A stretch of DNA of 64,000 nucleotides from Chrysoporthe austroafricana (taxonomy: Eukaryota; Ascomycota; Sordariomycetes; Diaporthales; Cryphonectriaceae). The DNA is taken from assembly GCA_001051155.2 (NCBI GenBank), contig JYIP02000002.1:1681583-1745582 (forward strand), read 5' to 3'. The notes beneath the pieces were generated by a model, which searched no databases, was not told the DNA's origin, and saw nothing but the letters and a program-made list of their open reading frames with translations. Every line of letters begins with the position of its first letter. Positions within the stretch are counted from its first letter, which is position 1. This document shows, piece by piece, positions 1 through 10,478 of this stretch. Position numbers and translations under genes: made by a program.

Positions 1-63
1 CGCTCCAGCACCCCTCAGACCACGCACATCGTCGTGCCATGAGAGACTCACCGCCGCCTGCAG

Positions 64-900
64 CCCAGCAATGAGAAGAAGTCTGGCTTCGGAGACACGC
101 TCTTCGACGAAAACCCTTGGTACAGCACCTTCTTCGCGGACTACCGCAGGGTTCCCGAGAGCGAGCTCCCGCCCGGCATGGCCTACGGGCACGAGTTCGG
201 CTCCGTCTGCATCAACACAGCGGTCTACCTCCCCTGGCTGCTGGGCCAGTGCCGCAAGCTCGGGGTCGTGTTCAGGCGGGCCTCGCTGGCGCACATCTCC
301 GAGGCCGCGGGACTGCACCTTGACAGCGAGGCGGCCGGCGCCGGCAGCGGCCGCAAGGCCGACATCGTCGTCAACGCGACGGGGCTGGGGTCGCTCCGGC
401 TGGGCGGCGTGGAGGACGCGGCGATGCAGCCGGCGCGGGGCCAGATCGTGGTGGTGCGCAACGTGGCGCCGGCCATGTACGCCATCTCGAGCACGGACGC
501 GGACGGGCCGGACGAGGTGATCTACGCGATGACACGGGCCGCAGGCGGCGGCACTGTGCTGGGCGGGACGTACGCCAAGGGCAACTGGGACCCGAACCCG
601 GACCCGAACATCGCGAACCGCATCATGCAGCGCATCGTCGCCAAGTTCCCCCAGGTCACCGGCGGGCGCGGCGTCGAGGGCCTGGACATCGTCCGCCACG
701 GCGTCGGCCTGCGGCCGTACCGCGAGGGCGGCGTGCGGCTCGAGCGGGAGCGCGTCGGGGACACGTGGGTCGTGCATAACTACGGGCACGCCGGCTGGGG
801 CTACCAGGGCTCGTATGGCACCGCGGAGAGGGTGGTCGAGCTGGTGGACGAAATCCGGGGGAGGCCGGCTCCCGGGATCCAGGAGAAGGGAAAGCTGTAG
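64..900 (+). CDS. D-amino-acid oxidase, 3' part (5' exons outside window)
   Basis: This is the C-terminal part of an FAD-dependent D-amino-acid oxidase, which oxidises D-amino acids to keto acids, ammonia and hydrogen peroxide, usually in peroxisomes. The reading frame is open from the CAG acceptor at 61-63 (a second CAG ends at 68), preceded by a CTCAC branch-like site near 48; upstream the frame is closed, so earlier exons lie outside the window. Conserved segments include NPWYSTFFADYR, LPPGMAYGHEFGSVCIN, VNATGLGS (flavin region) and near the C-terminus VVHNYGHAGWGYQGSYGTAE, which fits the family signature of H-N-Y-G followed by spaced glycines. The protein ends in Gly-Lys-Leu, close to but not a canonical SKL-type peroxisomal signal. 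The exact first exon boundary is uncertain; the family call is firm. Confidence 0.9.
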   Translation, partial: PSNEKKSGFGDTLFDENPWYSTFFADYRRVPESELPPGMAYGHEFGSVCINTAVYLPWLLGQCRKLGVVFRRASLAHISEAAGLHLDSEAAGAGSGRKADIVVNATGLGSLRLGGVEDAAMQPARGQIVVVRNVAPAMYAISSTDADGPDEVIYAMTRAAGGGTVLGGTYAKGNWDPNPDPNIANRIMQRIVAKFPQVTGGRGVEGLDIVRHGVGLRPYREGGVRLERERVGDTWVVHNYGHAGWGYQGSYGTAERVVELVDEIRGRPAPGIQEKGKL

Positions 901-1273
901 GGCGGTCGGCGCATTAGGCTCTTGGCCAGAGTCGGGGGCTTGTACGAAGGGGATCGACCTAAGTGATTAGAAGAGCACGGCTATGTGATCTCTAGTAGCT
1001 ATCCGATTTTAACTACCATTAAAGACATTATCTTTCATACCTGTCACGGAAAGGCTGCTGCATGTTCTCTTGTCGTTTTGCGAAGGGACTAACTATGCCT
1101 TGCTCTTCTCAAAGTACTTTGCCTAGGCTAGTCCCTCCAGATTAATGTTAGAGCGACCCAACAAGAAGCACACTATAAGCCAAGTAGGCCCATTAATGGT
1201 CATGATATGTTCCAAGGCTGACCAGATGACACTGCAGGATAAGAAGAGGTCGTACTGGTTTCTTTCTCTATAC

Positions 1274-1360
1274 GATAAAGGCAGCTCATATATGAGATAG
1301 ATTGATGAGCGCGTCATTGTGGACGTCAAAGCATTTACTGACAGAAGCCCCGATAGCGTC
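1274..1360 (+). pseudogene. Relic of DUF7025 AAA-ATPase gene (intron 2 end and exon 3 start)
   Basis: The plus strand here closely matches the minus strand at about 9290-9195, the end of intron 2 and the start of exon 3 of the AAA-ATPase pseudogene. Shared runs include AAAGGCAGCT, GAGATAGATTGATGAGCGCG and ACAGAAGCCCCGATAGCGT. Because intron sequence is included, the copy arose from genomic DNA and not by retroposition. It is far too short to function. Confidence 0.8.
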
Positions 1361-1375
1361 ATCCCTATGCTACAG

Positions 1376-1626
1376 TAAGAGGTGAAGACGTTATGAGTGA
1401 AGCATAGTGAGAGAATCTTGGATCGCTCCTCAGTCGGTAATTCATGACTACCTATGTTATATTACGTAATTATCCAGGGCTATTTCTAGCCAGCCATCTG
1501 GGCTTCTGGCCATCCTTCTGAACAACAACAAATTGACTGCTACTTTTCATCTTGAACCAAACCTTGTTCCCCTGACATGTTAGTTCTATGCATGAGCGAT
1601 GATAACAGAAGTAGATCAGATCATTG
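1376..1626 (+). repeat. Dispersed repeat R1, copy A (interrupted)
   Basis: Segments 1376-1457 and about 1588-1626 match 31062-31200 in order (GACGTTATGAGTGAAGCA, AATTCATGACTACCTATGTT, then GCATGA-CGATGA-AACAG and AGATCAGATCATT). In copy A the two parts are separated by about 130 bp that are absent from copy B; that insert contains the fragment shared with 15.9-16.0 kb. Confidence 0.8.
1475..1578 (+). repeat. 104-bp fragment shared with 15919-16026, inserted in R1
   Basis: The segment running from CAGGGCTATTTCTAG through CTGGGCTTCTGGCC, AACAACAAATTGACTGCTAC and TTCATCTTGAACCAAAC to CCCCTGACAT matches 15919-16026 in the same orientation with scattered differences, several of transition type. 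It lies inside R1 copy A and is missing from copy B, so it looks like an insertion or gene-conversion patch. Confidence 0.8.
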
Positions 1627-1749
1627 CCTTCTTAATAGTATCATAGCATTGTAATGGACAATTAAGTAAAGTTTTCACAATTCACTCCTTATATCAAAAG
1701 TCTATTAATAAGGAATCTCGACCTATCGTAGTCCCTATAATATATCTTC

Positions 1750-1807
1750 AGGTATGCAATCTCCTTTACTGGCTTTCACCAGCCGGACTTATGCTTTCAT
1801 AAACGAT
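1750..1807 (+). pseudogene. Second relic of the DUF7025 AAA gene (exon 2/intron 2 junction)
   Basis: This segment (AGGTATGCAATCTCC, TTTACTGGCTTTCACCA, GGACTTAT, TTTCAT) matches the minus strand at about 9346-9290, the donor side of intron 2 of the AAA-ATPase pseudogene. It lies downstream of the relic that corresponds to the following exon, so the original order has been scrambled. Confidence 0.65.
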
Positions 1808-2787
1808 TAGAATGGATTAGAAAATCCCAATTAAACGCCTAAGCTACCAATCTTGACTATAAAACTGCAGTCGCTATCTGTAGAGTGGTTAGCATGCACA
1901 GCGAGGAAGGAAACGGGATAAGCGCGGGGCGTAACCTCAGATGGCTGATCCCATATCAACTTCGTGCATGGGCGTCGATATCGTGCCTATTCTTCACCTC
2001 TTCGATTATAGTATCAGTAGCACTTCCACGGCACGGCTTACAGGGTCCGGGAACTACGATAGCTTGCCGGCGGATCTTCCAAGCATCGCGATTTGCGGGT
2101 GACAAGTCAGCTGCTGTGAGAACGAGACCCGTGACAGCCGCTTTTTGGTGGAGTCTCGATCAAGCAACATGTATCTCAATAAAAAGTATAACTTGCCTAC
2201 CGAGGACGGCTTCCTATACGACCCACACACTTGGCTCCAGGAGGGAGGACCGCACATGTACTTATCAGCTTCGAGCAGCTGTTGTTTGAAGGACATTTGT
2301 CCCCGGCCGAATAAGCAGCCTAGAAACCTCAATGGTTCCAAGAGTCCGTCATGATGGCGTCAAATAGGGACAATAATGTGCATTAATTACCGGTAGCTCA
2401 CTAGCCACCACGTTTTATTTTGGGGTGGGTTGTTTTCTCGTTCCTTTTTTTCCTTTTGTGGGAGGTTTTGTTATATCAAAGAATAGAGGTGAAAGAATAG
2501 AGAGATAGAAAGAGAGAAACACACACCTCCTTCCTCCCAAATACAAAGGGAAAAAAAAGAAAAAAGGAAAAGAATGGAAATGGAAGCAACATGCCACTCA
2601 CATATTGATTTTCCTCTCATTACTCTGGGAGCGTGGACCCTGGTTGGGGGGTGGGGGAACCCTGCAGGGATACCAGCAGCTTCCAAACACGTTGCTCTAA
2701 TGCACTAACCTGTGGATCTCGACGACTTCAACACCCCAAACGCCCCGATTAATCAAGCAGACAACCAAACGCGGCAGCGCCTTCATA

Positions 2788-4189
2788 ATGGCAGACAGAG
2801 TTAGCATTCATATGCAAGCTTACAGGCTTGCTCAAGATATAGCAACAGGCCGGCACTTCCTGGCTCGACTCATACCACCCCTCCTGCTGCTCCTGGACGC
2901 CGCTCTCTGCGTGATGATCATCAAGAAAGTGCCTTGTGAGTTTGACTTATTCAAGGTGAACATGACGCTTAAGTGACATTTTTATAGACACAGAGATTGA
3001 TTGGAGGGCCTACATGGAACAGGTCCAGCTGTTCCAGGACGGAGAGAGGGATTACACTAAGATCGAGGGCGGCACTGGCCCGCTTGTGTACCCAGCTGCT
3101 CACGTGTGGATCTATCGCATTCTGTACGATTTGACAGATCATGGAAAGGATATTTTCTTGGCTCAAAAGCTGTTTGCGGCTCTGTATCTCGTCACAGTGG
3201 GTGTTGTGATGGCTTGTTACCTCAAAGCGAAGGTGAAGCTCAGATCCTCTCCGCCCTACAAAGGAAAAAGCTGACGCAGACACCAGGCTCCACCTTATGT
3301 GCTTCCCATGCTCATTCTGTCGAAGCGTCTTCATAGCATCTACATGCTCCGCTGCTTCAACGACTGCTTCGCCACATTCTTCCTCTGGGCCTCGATCTTT
3401 CTATTCCAGCATGGGTCCTGGCTGCCTGGTAGTCTCATCTACAGTTGGGGTGTGGGCATCAAGATGTCCCTGCTCCTGGTTCTGCCTGCGGTCGGCATCC
3501 TCATCTTCTTCACCCAAGGCGTTGTTGGGACAGTGGCTGCCTTAGGATCCATGGGTGCACTGCAGGCACTCATAGCAGTCCCTTTCCTCAAGTTCCCCTG
3601 GTCGTACTTATCCAGAGCCTTCGAATTTTCCCGCCAATTCTTCTTCAAGTGGACCGTCAATTGGCGCTTCGTCGGGGAGGAGATGTTCCTCAGCAAACAA
3701 TTCTCTTACACCCTGCTTGCACTGCACGCCTCTGTCCTGCTGACGTTCATATTCACCCGTTGGCTACCTCCTACGGGAAAGACGATCCCGGACATTCTAC
3801 GAGCGACGCTCAGCCGCGAAGGGCAGGGACAGAACTGGGGTCCACTGTACAAAACCTTCAGCCCGAAATACATTCTAACCACTATCCTCACCGCAAACGT
3901 GATCGGCTTGGTCTTTGCTCGGTCCCTACACTACCAGTTCTACGCCTATCTCGCCTGGTCTACACCGTATCTGCTCTGGCGAAGCGGCCAGCATCCAGTC
4001 TTGCAGTACGTCCTGTGGGCAGCCCAGGAGTGGGCCTGGAACGTTTTCCCGAGTACGCCTATCAGCTCGGCCGTTGTTGTCGTGATCATGGCAGCCACGC
4101 TGGGGTTGGTCTGGTTTGGGACGGCAGACGACGTGCCATCAGCCCGGGCCCAGCAGCCATCGACGAGAGATCACGCCAAGTCGAAGTAA
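2788..4189 (+). CDS. ALG3: ALG3 alpha-1,3-mannosyltransferase
   Basis: This is dolichyl-P-Man:Man5GlcNAc2-PP-dolichol alpha-1,3-mannosyltransferase. The ER membrane enzyme adds the first lumenal mannose to the lipid-linked N-glycan precursor. Three exons fit the frame: 2788-2935, 2988-3232 and 3287-4189, giving 431 residues, the usual family length. Intron 1 starts GTGAGT and its splicing rebuilds the family hallmark [13 protein letters not shown]; exon 2 carries GDRDYTKI-like [20 protein letters not shown]; exon 3 starts [19 protein letters not shown]. Many hydrophobic segments follow, as expected for this polytopic GT-C enzyme. The stop lies only 39 bp from the stop of the convergent EIF1AD homologue, so their 3' UTRs must overlap. 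Intron 2 uses GTGAAG, a slightly weak donor. Family assignment is very secure. Confidence 0.96.
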
Positions 4190-4228
4190 TTGGCCGCGAT
4201 GTTTTCCAATTCGACCGCATGATTATCT

Positions 4229-4757
4229 TCACACCTCGTCCTCTGAGTCGCTTGGGGGAAGATCGCGAGGATTCATGTCCTCATCGTCGTCGTAAGTGTG
4301 CTTCGGAAATTCGCTGGGCCTGTTCGTTGACACCCGTTAGGAACTCGACGAACACTAAGTATGAGAATCGGAATGGAGGAAAAGGCTCTGGAAGGATGAT
4401 GTGGCAGTTTTGGTTGGGTGGAACACCGTGCACGTACCAGTATGGCATTTTTCGCCATTCCTTTTCGTCTCGGACCACGTTGACAATCTCGCCCTGGACC
4501 TTGCTGTTGGCTTTGGAACGCTCCTGGCTTGGCGTCAGATCGACCAGCACGAATCCACCACGTTTGATCCATATTGTATTGCGAAATCGCTGCGCCAGCT
4601 CGACGAGGACGGTCTTGGTGTTGGGCAGGATGCAGGTGTATAGGTTGTTGCCCTCCGGTTTTCCAACGCGTGCGACGGATTGGTTCTCGGTCATCTCATC
4701 TGGAGGAGTGGTGGATTCCTCGGCGGCAGCGAGTATGTTACGCTTTGGCCGACCCAT
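4229..4757 (-). CDS. EIF1AD-like S1 RNA-binding protein
   Basis: This is a 136-residue eIF1A-domain protein of the EIF1AD type, a small nuclear or ribosome-associated factor with an S1/IF1 OB-fold. Two exons are needed: 4438-4757 and 4229-4319, joined across a 118-bp intron with a GTACGT donor. Splicing yields MPYWPSEFPKH, matching the conserved end of the fold, followed by an acidic tail ending DLPPSDSEDEV. Visible hallmarks are the MGRPKRN start, ENQSVARV, EGNNLYTC, VELAQRFRNTIWIKRGGFV and EIVNVVRDEKEWRK. The gene is tail to tail with ALG3. Reading through the intron would give a longer frame ending in unrelated residues, so the spliced form is preferred. Confidence 0.93.
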
Positions 4758-5830
4758 TGTCTAGAAGCGTCGTCGAGGTTTCTGAACGAAGTCGGAATTG
4801 GTGTGCCTACAGGAATGCCTTCGACTGCTGCAGCAGCAAAGATGCCCCGCCAACTTTTCGACCGGGGGGCTGAATCGCGTTAAGGGACTAAACCGTTTAA
4901 TGCGATATCGGACTTCGAGGTACCCACCCGCGAATGTATGACTGCTTCAGCAAGCCGTGAGGTCTCACTATCGAACTTGACCCTCCCGGACTTGATGCCG
5001 TAAATACTTTCCAGAGAGATCAGCACACACTTCTGCGTCACTGAGAATCATAAGACCCACTGTTTGAGGCTCTTGGCAGATTTTTAAGGGTCCCTTCTTC
5101 TACATACCGATAGGAGCTGCATCCTGCCACGGAGTGGAGAGGTCCCCGCATTAATCGCCTGAGATCCGTTCTCGAATTCTCGACGACGCGCCTCACCAGA
5201 GTTCGAGAGTGCGCCGGGAGACATGCTCCATGGTATCCCGTAACGAGGAAGGCCACCCCTCTTCTAGGCCTGACCGGTCTGGACTCCGGCTTGGCGCCGG
5301 TCCGCGGTGGCCGCAAGCAAGGGCTCGTTGGTTCTACGGTCCAAGTGGACAAGCGCGCCCTGCCGCCCTGATGGAGGGTGGTCATGGCGACTAATCCACC
5401 TCAATGCCCGCAGAGTGATCCAAGATCCTAATGGAGGACAGTTGGCCGGATGCTCCCCGAGTCTATATGATTGGCATTTTCCGCTATCGCAAGCCCCCGG
5501 CCTGCCCATGACAAATGCATCACAAAGGGGGAGCTGGCTGCTGGTTGGCAGCACCATGACACCCATCGTGAATCGGCCTGGTCGGCACGGCGGGAACTAA
5601 TTCTGCTAGGTGGACAGCCACCCCATGGATGAGAAGTATAAGTTTTCCTCGCGGCCTGCCACGTTCCTATCTAACACACTTTGCAGTTTTATCTTCACAA
5701 CGTCAATGGGTTGACTTCAGCGTCTTCAGTGACGCTCGAGGAAGTTGCCTCTGATTTTAAGTCTTGAAATAATCTTCTATCTCTTGTCTCTACAGTGCTC
5801 CTACGCGGACATCATCACACCTATTCCAAG
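4758..5830. other. Intergenic, divergent promoter region
   Basis: About 1.07 kb between the divergently transcribed EIF1AD-like and MFS genes. No coding region, RNA gene or clear repeat is seen. A pyrimidine-rich TCTCTACAG about 35 bp before the MFS start could be the end of a leader intron. Confidence 0.5.
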
Positions 5831-7422
5831 ATGGAGGCAGCCTTCCTCAGTCAGTTAGTCACTGTTGAATCGGCGCCGGCAATTATCGAGTCCATGCCAC
5901 TCCCTCCCCAGAGGAGCGTCACTAAGACCTACCCTGCTGTTCCCCAGAGCGACAGCACGGAGATCGAGCTGGTCCATATCTCCCGGCCGGCGACGCATAC
6001 TGGAGGCTACCAATCCGGAGCGGCGACACCGAATTATTTCTCACGCTCGCCCACACCAGATCTGGAGAGCCGTCCTGCGAGCCCAGTAGTCGGCCCAGAT
6101 GATGGCGTTGAGGCTCTGCAGAGCATATGGGACCCCTACATGAACAGGTTCAGGCTGCTGTCGGCTTGCCTGATCAACTTGGGCAATGGGATGAGTGATT
6201 CCGCCTCCGGACCACTGTTGCCGTACATGGAGAAGTGGGTCCCCATCCCCCTTCCCTCCGGGCTTTACCTTGAGTGTGATATCACAGTCTGGCTCTGACA
6301 CCAGATAGGTACTACAACATCGGCTACGCAATTGTCTCCCTCATTTTCGTGGGCCAAGCCATGGGCTTCATCATGGGCGCAGGCCTCATCGATCCACTCC
6401 GGGAGCGCTTCGGCCGTGGCCGCTCCCTCGCTCTGGCACAGATTTTCATGGTTGGTGGCTACGCCGCGCTCGCCGCTACCGCGCCTTTCCCCGTGGTCGT
6501 TGTCGCCTTCTTCCTTATCGGCCTGGGGATGAGCATCAATCTGGCGCTGGGCAACATCTTCTGCGGCAACCTCATCAGCAGCACGACCGCACTGGGCGCG
6601 ATGCATGGGTCCTACGGTATCGGCGGTATTTGCGGCCCGCTGGTCGCCAACGCCTTCGTGACCGTCTTCAATATGGTCTGGAGCCGGTACTACCTCCTCA
6701 CGCTGGTCGTGTCGGTGCTCAACGGCTTCCTGGCGCTGTGGTCATACTGGCACTTTGAAGTTGAACACGCCAACGCCGCCCTCGCCCTCGCACCCACACC
6801 GGCACCGCCCCAAACCTCGTCGAGAGCGGCGTCGAAGCTCCGCGGTATGCTCCTGGCTTTCCGGTCGCGCGTCGTACTGCTGGGCGCATTCTTCATCTTT
6901 GCCTACCAGGGCGCGGAGGTGAGCATCAGCGGGTGGGTGATCTCCTTTCTCGAGGACACGCGGCAGGGCGCCCCGAGCCGGGTCGGCTACGTGACGTCTG
7001 GGTTCTGGGCAGGGATCACGCTGGGGCGGTTCATCCTGAGCATCCCCGCGCATAGGATCGGCGAGAAGGTCTTCGTCTACGGCGTCGTGGTCGGCGCGGC
7101 TGTGTTCGAGCTACTGGTGTGGTTCGTGCCGAACGTCTTCGGGGACGCGGTGGCCGTCGCGATCGTCGGGCTGCTACTGGGGCCGGTCTACCCTTGCGCC
7201 GCGGCAATCTTCATGAGGACGATGAGCCGGACGGAGAAGCTGAGCGGCATGGGCGTGATCAGTGCGTTTGGGAGTTCTGGGGGAGCCGCGGCGCCATTTA
7301 CTACCGGGCTGCTCGCGCAGGCTGCGGGTACGTTTGTGCTGCATCCTATTGCGATTGGACTGTTTGCTGTTATGCTAGTGTGTTGGTATGGTCTTCCTTC
7401 TGAGAGGAAGAGGAGAGAGTAG
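5831..7422 (+). CDS. MFS transporter, fucose-permease-like
   Basis: A 505-residue major facilitator superfamily transporter for an unknown solute. Exons 5831-6234 and 6309-7422 flank a 74-bp intron (GTGGGT donor, CTGAC branch, ATAG acceptor) whose removal joins GPLLPYMEK to YYNIGYAIVSLIFVGQA. The ATG at 5831 has a good context (CAAGATGG); no upstream in-frame ATG exists. About 100 cytosolic residues rich in Ser and Pro precede transmembrane segment 1. The segment RERFGRGRSLAL fits the MFS loop 2-3 motif. A hydrophilic linker around residues 260-280 separates the two six-helix halves, and the second half has RVGYVTSGFWAGITLGR, similar to the loop 8-9 motif. The overall pattern resembles fungal fucose-permease/BSC6-type carriers. 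Substrate cannot be read from the sequence. Confidence 0.9.
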
Positions 7423-7744
7423 GCCAGATTGCTCGTTGCATGATTACCATATGATCGAGAAGAGGATATCCCTTGGATCTGTCAAATTTTCGTACCAGAT
7501 TTATGAGAAGCTTCGGAATTGACACGCGCCCGAACCTATGCCGAATATCTCGTACTATCGTTGACTTGATGAAACGGATCGAAGAAGTCGAGTCAATCAT
7601 GCGAGGGATCTGTGCCGTAATAATCACGGCGCTACGGTCCGTTCACATGCACCAGTATTGAAAGTTTATTGATTGTTATAATCTAAGTATTGGGTCACCA
7701 CATTAACCCAAAAATTTCTGGACCCCGCGTATTTCGATCCTTTC
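7423..7744. other. Intergenic, convergent 3' region
   Basis: About 320 bp between the MFS stop and the stop of the AAA pseudogene. The open frames here are short and show no recognisable homology. It should hold the two polyadenylation regions. Confidence 0.5.
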
Positions 7745-10478
7745 CTAACGCGTTGATGCCTGATTGCCTAGAGCCTTTGTGGTAACCAGACGCTGCAGAT
7801 CTCGGAGAGGGTTTGCGGCCTGGCTCGTTGCATCCGGAGTCATGACGATTTCTTCGTAATCTTCGTCCCCCTTTATCTCGGTCTGGACAATCGACAAAAC
7901 GTGGTGAGCTCCGAGCGCTTCGTCGTCGGCGTGAGCGTATGCAACAGCAGTCCGCAAAGTGTTTTTGATTGTTCGACCCTACCATATGCCTATTAGAATT
8001 TCGGAAGCTATGTTAGCAATGTATAGGCCCATACTAACGTTCAAGTTTAGTTTCCCAAGAGCTGAATAGACATCATCGGTCCAGGAGTCATCCACCTTAA
8101 CGTCCTTGTTCGCCCCAATTAGCTTCTTCCAGATGGCTGACTGGGCATCAGCTGAAAGCTCGGGGTACGAGATCGTGACGTGGATGCGACTCTTGAACGC
8201 ATCATCGAAATATTCCTTCCGATTGGTGGTGAGGAACAGGACACCTTGGAAGTACTCGATCTTTCTGAGGAACACTGTTTCCTTTTCAGTTAAGTTTCGG
8301 AATATTATGTAAGGGTGTTAGGGTACGGCGTACCTGCAACAATAGAATTTCTAGCTATCTCGGCCGAGTTGCGTTTGCACAAGAGAACATCGGCCTCGTC
8401 AAGAAGCGAGACTGCATTCCATCTCTTTGTGAGATCGAATATATTGTTCAGCCTTTGCTCAAGTTTAGAGACCTCCGTACTTAGCTCGCCACCCGAGATA
8501 GAGTACAGCGGTCGCTCAAGATAGTCTGCCAGACTCTCTGCAGGCCACTCAGCTTCACGGTCTACAGTCTTTGGAAGATTCAATTTACCAGCTGTAAGTG
8601 TCTTGCCCAATCCAGGTTTGCTGTAAGAATATATTAACGATGCACATATCGTACAGCGTCACAATAGGAGACTCATCCATGCAAGAGGAATATTAACCCT
8701 TGGCCCTTCCCAGGTATTACGTCGTCGAATGCAAGACGTTTGTTCCTGTGCCCCTTGATTAAAGCTCGTACGAGATTTTTCGTTACCTCTTCGAGTTGAA
8801 GGGACTCGAAAGCTAACGTATTCCAGTGCACATCCTGAAGTTTGTCGCTGAGCAGCCAATGCCATTCCTTCTCTTTGAGGCCAAATGCTGGCACCAGAGC
8901 AGGAAACAGAAGCTCGAAATCCTCTTTTGGGATATTGAATCTGCGAAACACGGCTTCTGACAGACCATAAAGATCTCTCAGATCGGGCTCAGGCGAATCT
9001 TCAGTCTCATGCGAATGCGTCAATGCCCTGAACGCCATTGGGTCTTCGTGATCCTCTGAACTGAACGCCGAGACTTGGTCTCCAGAGTCATCAGAATCAG
9101 AATCAAAATAGTGATGATGTCTATCACTTCTGAGAAGCATGCCTCTTGCCTTCGTCTTGACTTTGCCTGTTTTGATTTTGTTCCCGAAGTCCTCGAGAAC
9201 TGCAACGCTATCGGGGCTTCTGTCGAAGAATGCCGTGAAGTCCACGATAACGCGCTCATCAATCTATCTCGTATATTAGCTGCCTTTATCTATTCATGAA
9301 ACTATAAGTCCTGTTGGTGAAAGCCAGTAAAGGAGGTCACGTACCTGCTTAGCATGACGCAAAGGACTAGACCCTGTCTCGTACACGTCGATACTCTCCT
9401 TTCAAACAGCACCGCTATAAGTCTGAGACAAAAACGACGACATGTCTTTGCCAAGAACTTTCCTTAGCGTTGTTGACCTAGCTATCAAGGTCTTCTTCAA
9501 CAAGTCCCAATCCTGACAATACTCAACTGGAACGAGGGGTAAGTCGCAGATCTTTTGCGCATGCATCCCTATCATTGGAAGAATGAATTTTTGTCGAGTC
9601 AGTCCAGGTGATGTGCCATCAAACCCGATTCTCAGACCAGTCACTTCACAAAAGAGCCCTGACAGTTGCTATTTTATCGAGATATTGCGGCAAATCCAGC
9701 ATTCTTGGATCATCCCAGCATTAAGTAGGACCATGCTGTTTGGGCGGTAGATTGTCCATAGGATGTCGCCGACAACTTGACCTTGTTTGGAATATCTCTC
9801 GTAATCTTGAATGATGCCTGACATAAGACCGTTGTTTTGAATGAAGTCATGCAGCACCTTTGCTTCGTCACGGAGCGCCTGACTATTATTCTCACCCTCG
9901 GCCAGGGCTTCAATCTCATCGCGATAGAAGAACAGCTCCATAAACGGACTCTGCAGCTTGATAGGGAAAGATTGGAGATCATTGTCCTCGTAAGAGTTAA
10001 TAGCAATCTTCCGGAATGCCCTACAGAGCGCTTCTGATTGGATTTCCAGCTCGACACGGATTAGAGCTGAAATTTGCCCTTCCTGCCTCCATGTTCGACG
10101 GAGCACAACCGTATAATCCTTGTAAGTCGGCGACTTCTTGGCTTTCTTCGTTCTTTTGGGAAGGAATCGGTCGGTTGGAATAATTTCCACCCTGGAGCCA
10201 CCGAGGCCTTCTGTGTGGAGTTCGATGATGTCGGCAACGCCCTTGGAAGGGATTGTGCTGGGCTTTTCCGTATTCAGGTCGTTTCAGTTAGCGACTAACT
10301 ACTCATTCAATGTCTTACGATATAAATTGAAGGCATGTCATACTGCTGTTTCCCCTAACCCGGGTGCTTCTTCCTCGCGCTTGGCATCCGAGCGAGAAAA
10401 TAGGTTCGGCAGCACTGAGTCATAGTCCTTGGGCGACATTGTCTTGACGTGAGATTTCACCTGACGGAAAATGGACAT
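7745..10478 (-). pseudogene. DUF7025-type AAA ATPase with two in-frame stops
   Basis: A fungal AAA ATPase with an N-terminal DUF7025-like region. Six exons keep phase throughout: 10344-10478, 9345-10262, 8677-9263, 8334-8620, 8039-8274 and 7745-7978 (799 codons with stop). Exon 4 has a Walker A, GKPGLGKT, completed across the exon 3/4 junction, and a Walker B, SLLDEADVLL; exon 5 has VLFLTTNR and exon 6 ends the lid with GRTIKNTLRTAVAYAHA. Three defects are seen: TAG at 9669-9671, TGA at 9402-9404 where relatives appear to have Trp, and the exon 3 donor, which reads ATGAGT instead of GTGAGT. Frames, introns and catalytic motifs are otherwise intact, so decay is recent, or the stops are bypassed. 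Relics of a related copy lie at 1.27 and 1.75 kb. Confidence 0.88.

Larger units (their letters stand above)
901..2787. other. Gene-free interval with scrambled repeat relics
   Basis: No intact gene is supported here. The interval is more AT-rich than its neighbours. It holds two fragments related to the AAA-ATPase pseudogene at 7.7-10.5 kb, a copy of dispersed repeat R1 and an inserted 104-bp fragment shared with 15.9-16.0 kb, each listed separately. Short open frames at 1885-2354 resemble nothing I recognise. The last 100 bases before 2788 act as promoter and leader for ALG3. Confidence 0.6.

Noticed and set aside
3445..4764. 439-codon plus-strand frame across ALG3 and EIF1AD
   Set aside because: Out of frame with conserved ALG3 sequence and antisense to the EIF1AD homologue.
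8621..8676. AT-AC (U12-type) intron in the AAA gene because the intron starts with AT
   Set aside because: The intron ends CAG and its 5' end, ATGAGT, is one change from the standard GTGAGT and unlike the U12 donor ATATCC, so a mutated U2 donor is simpler.
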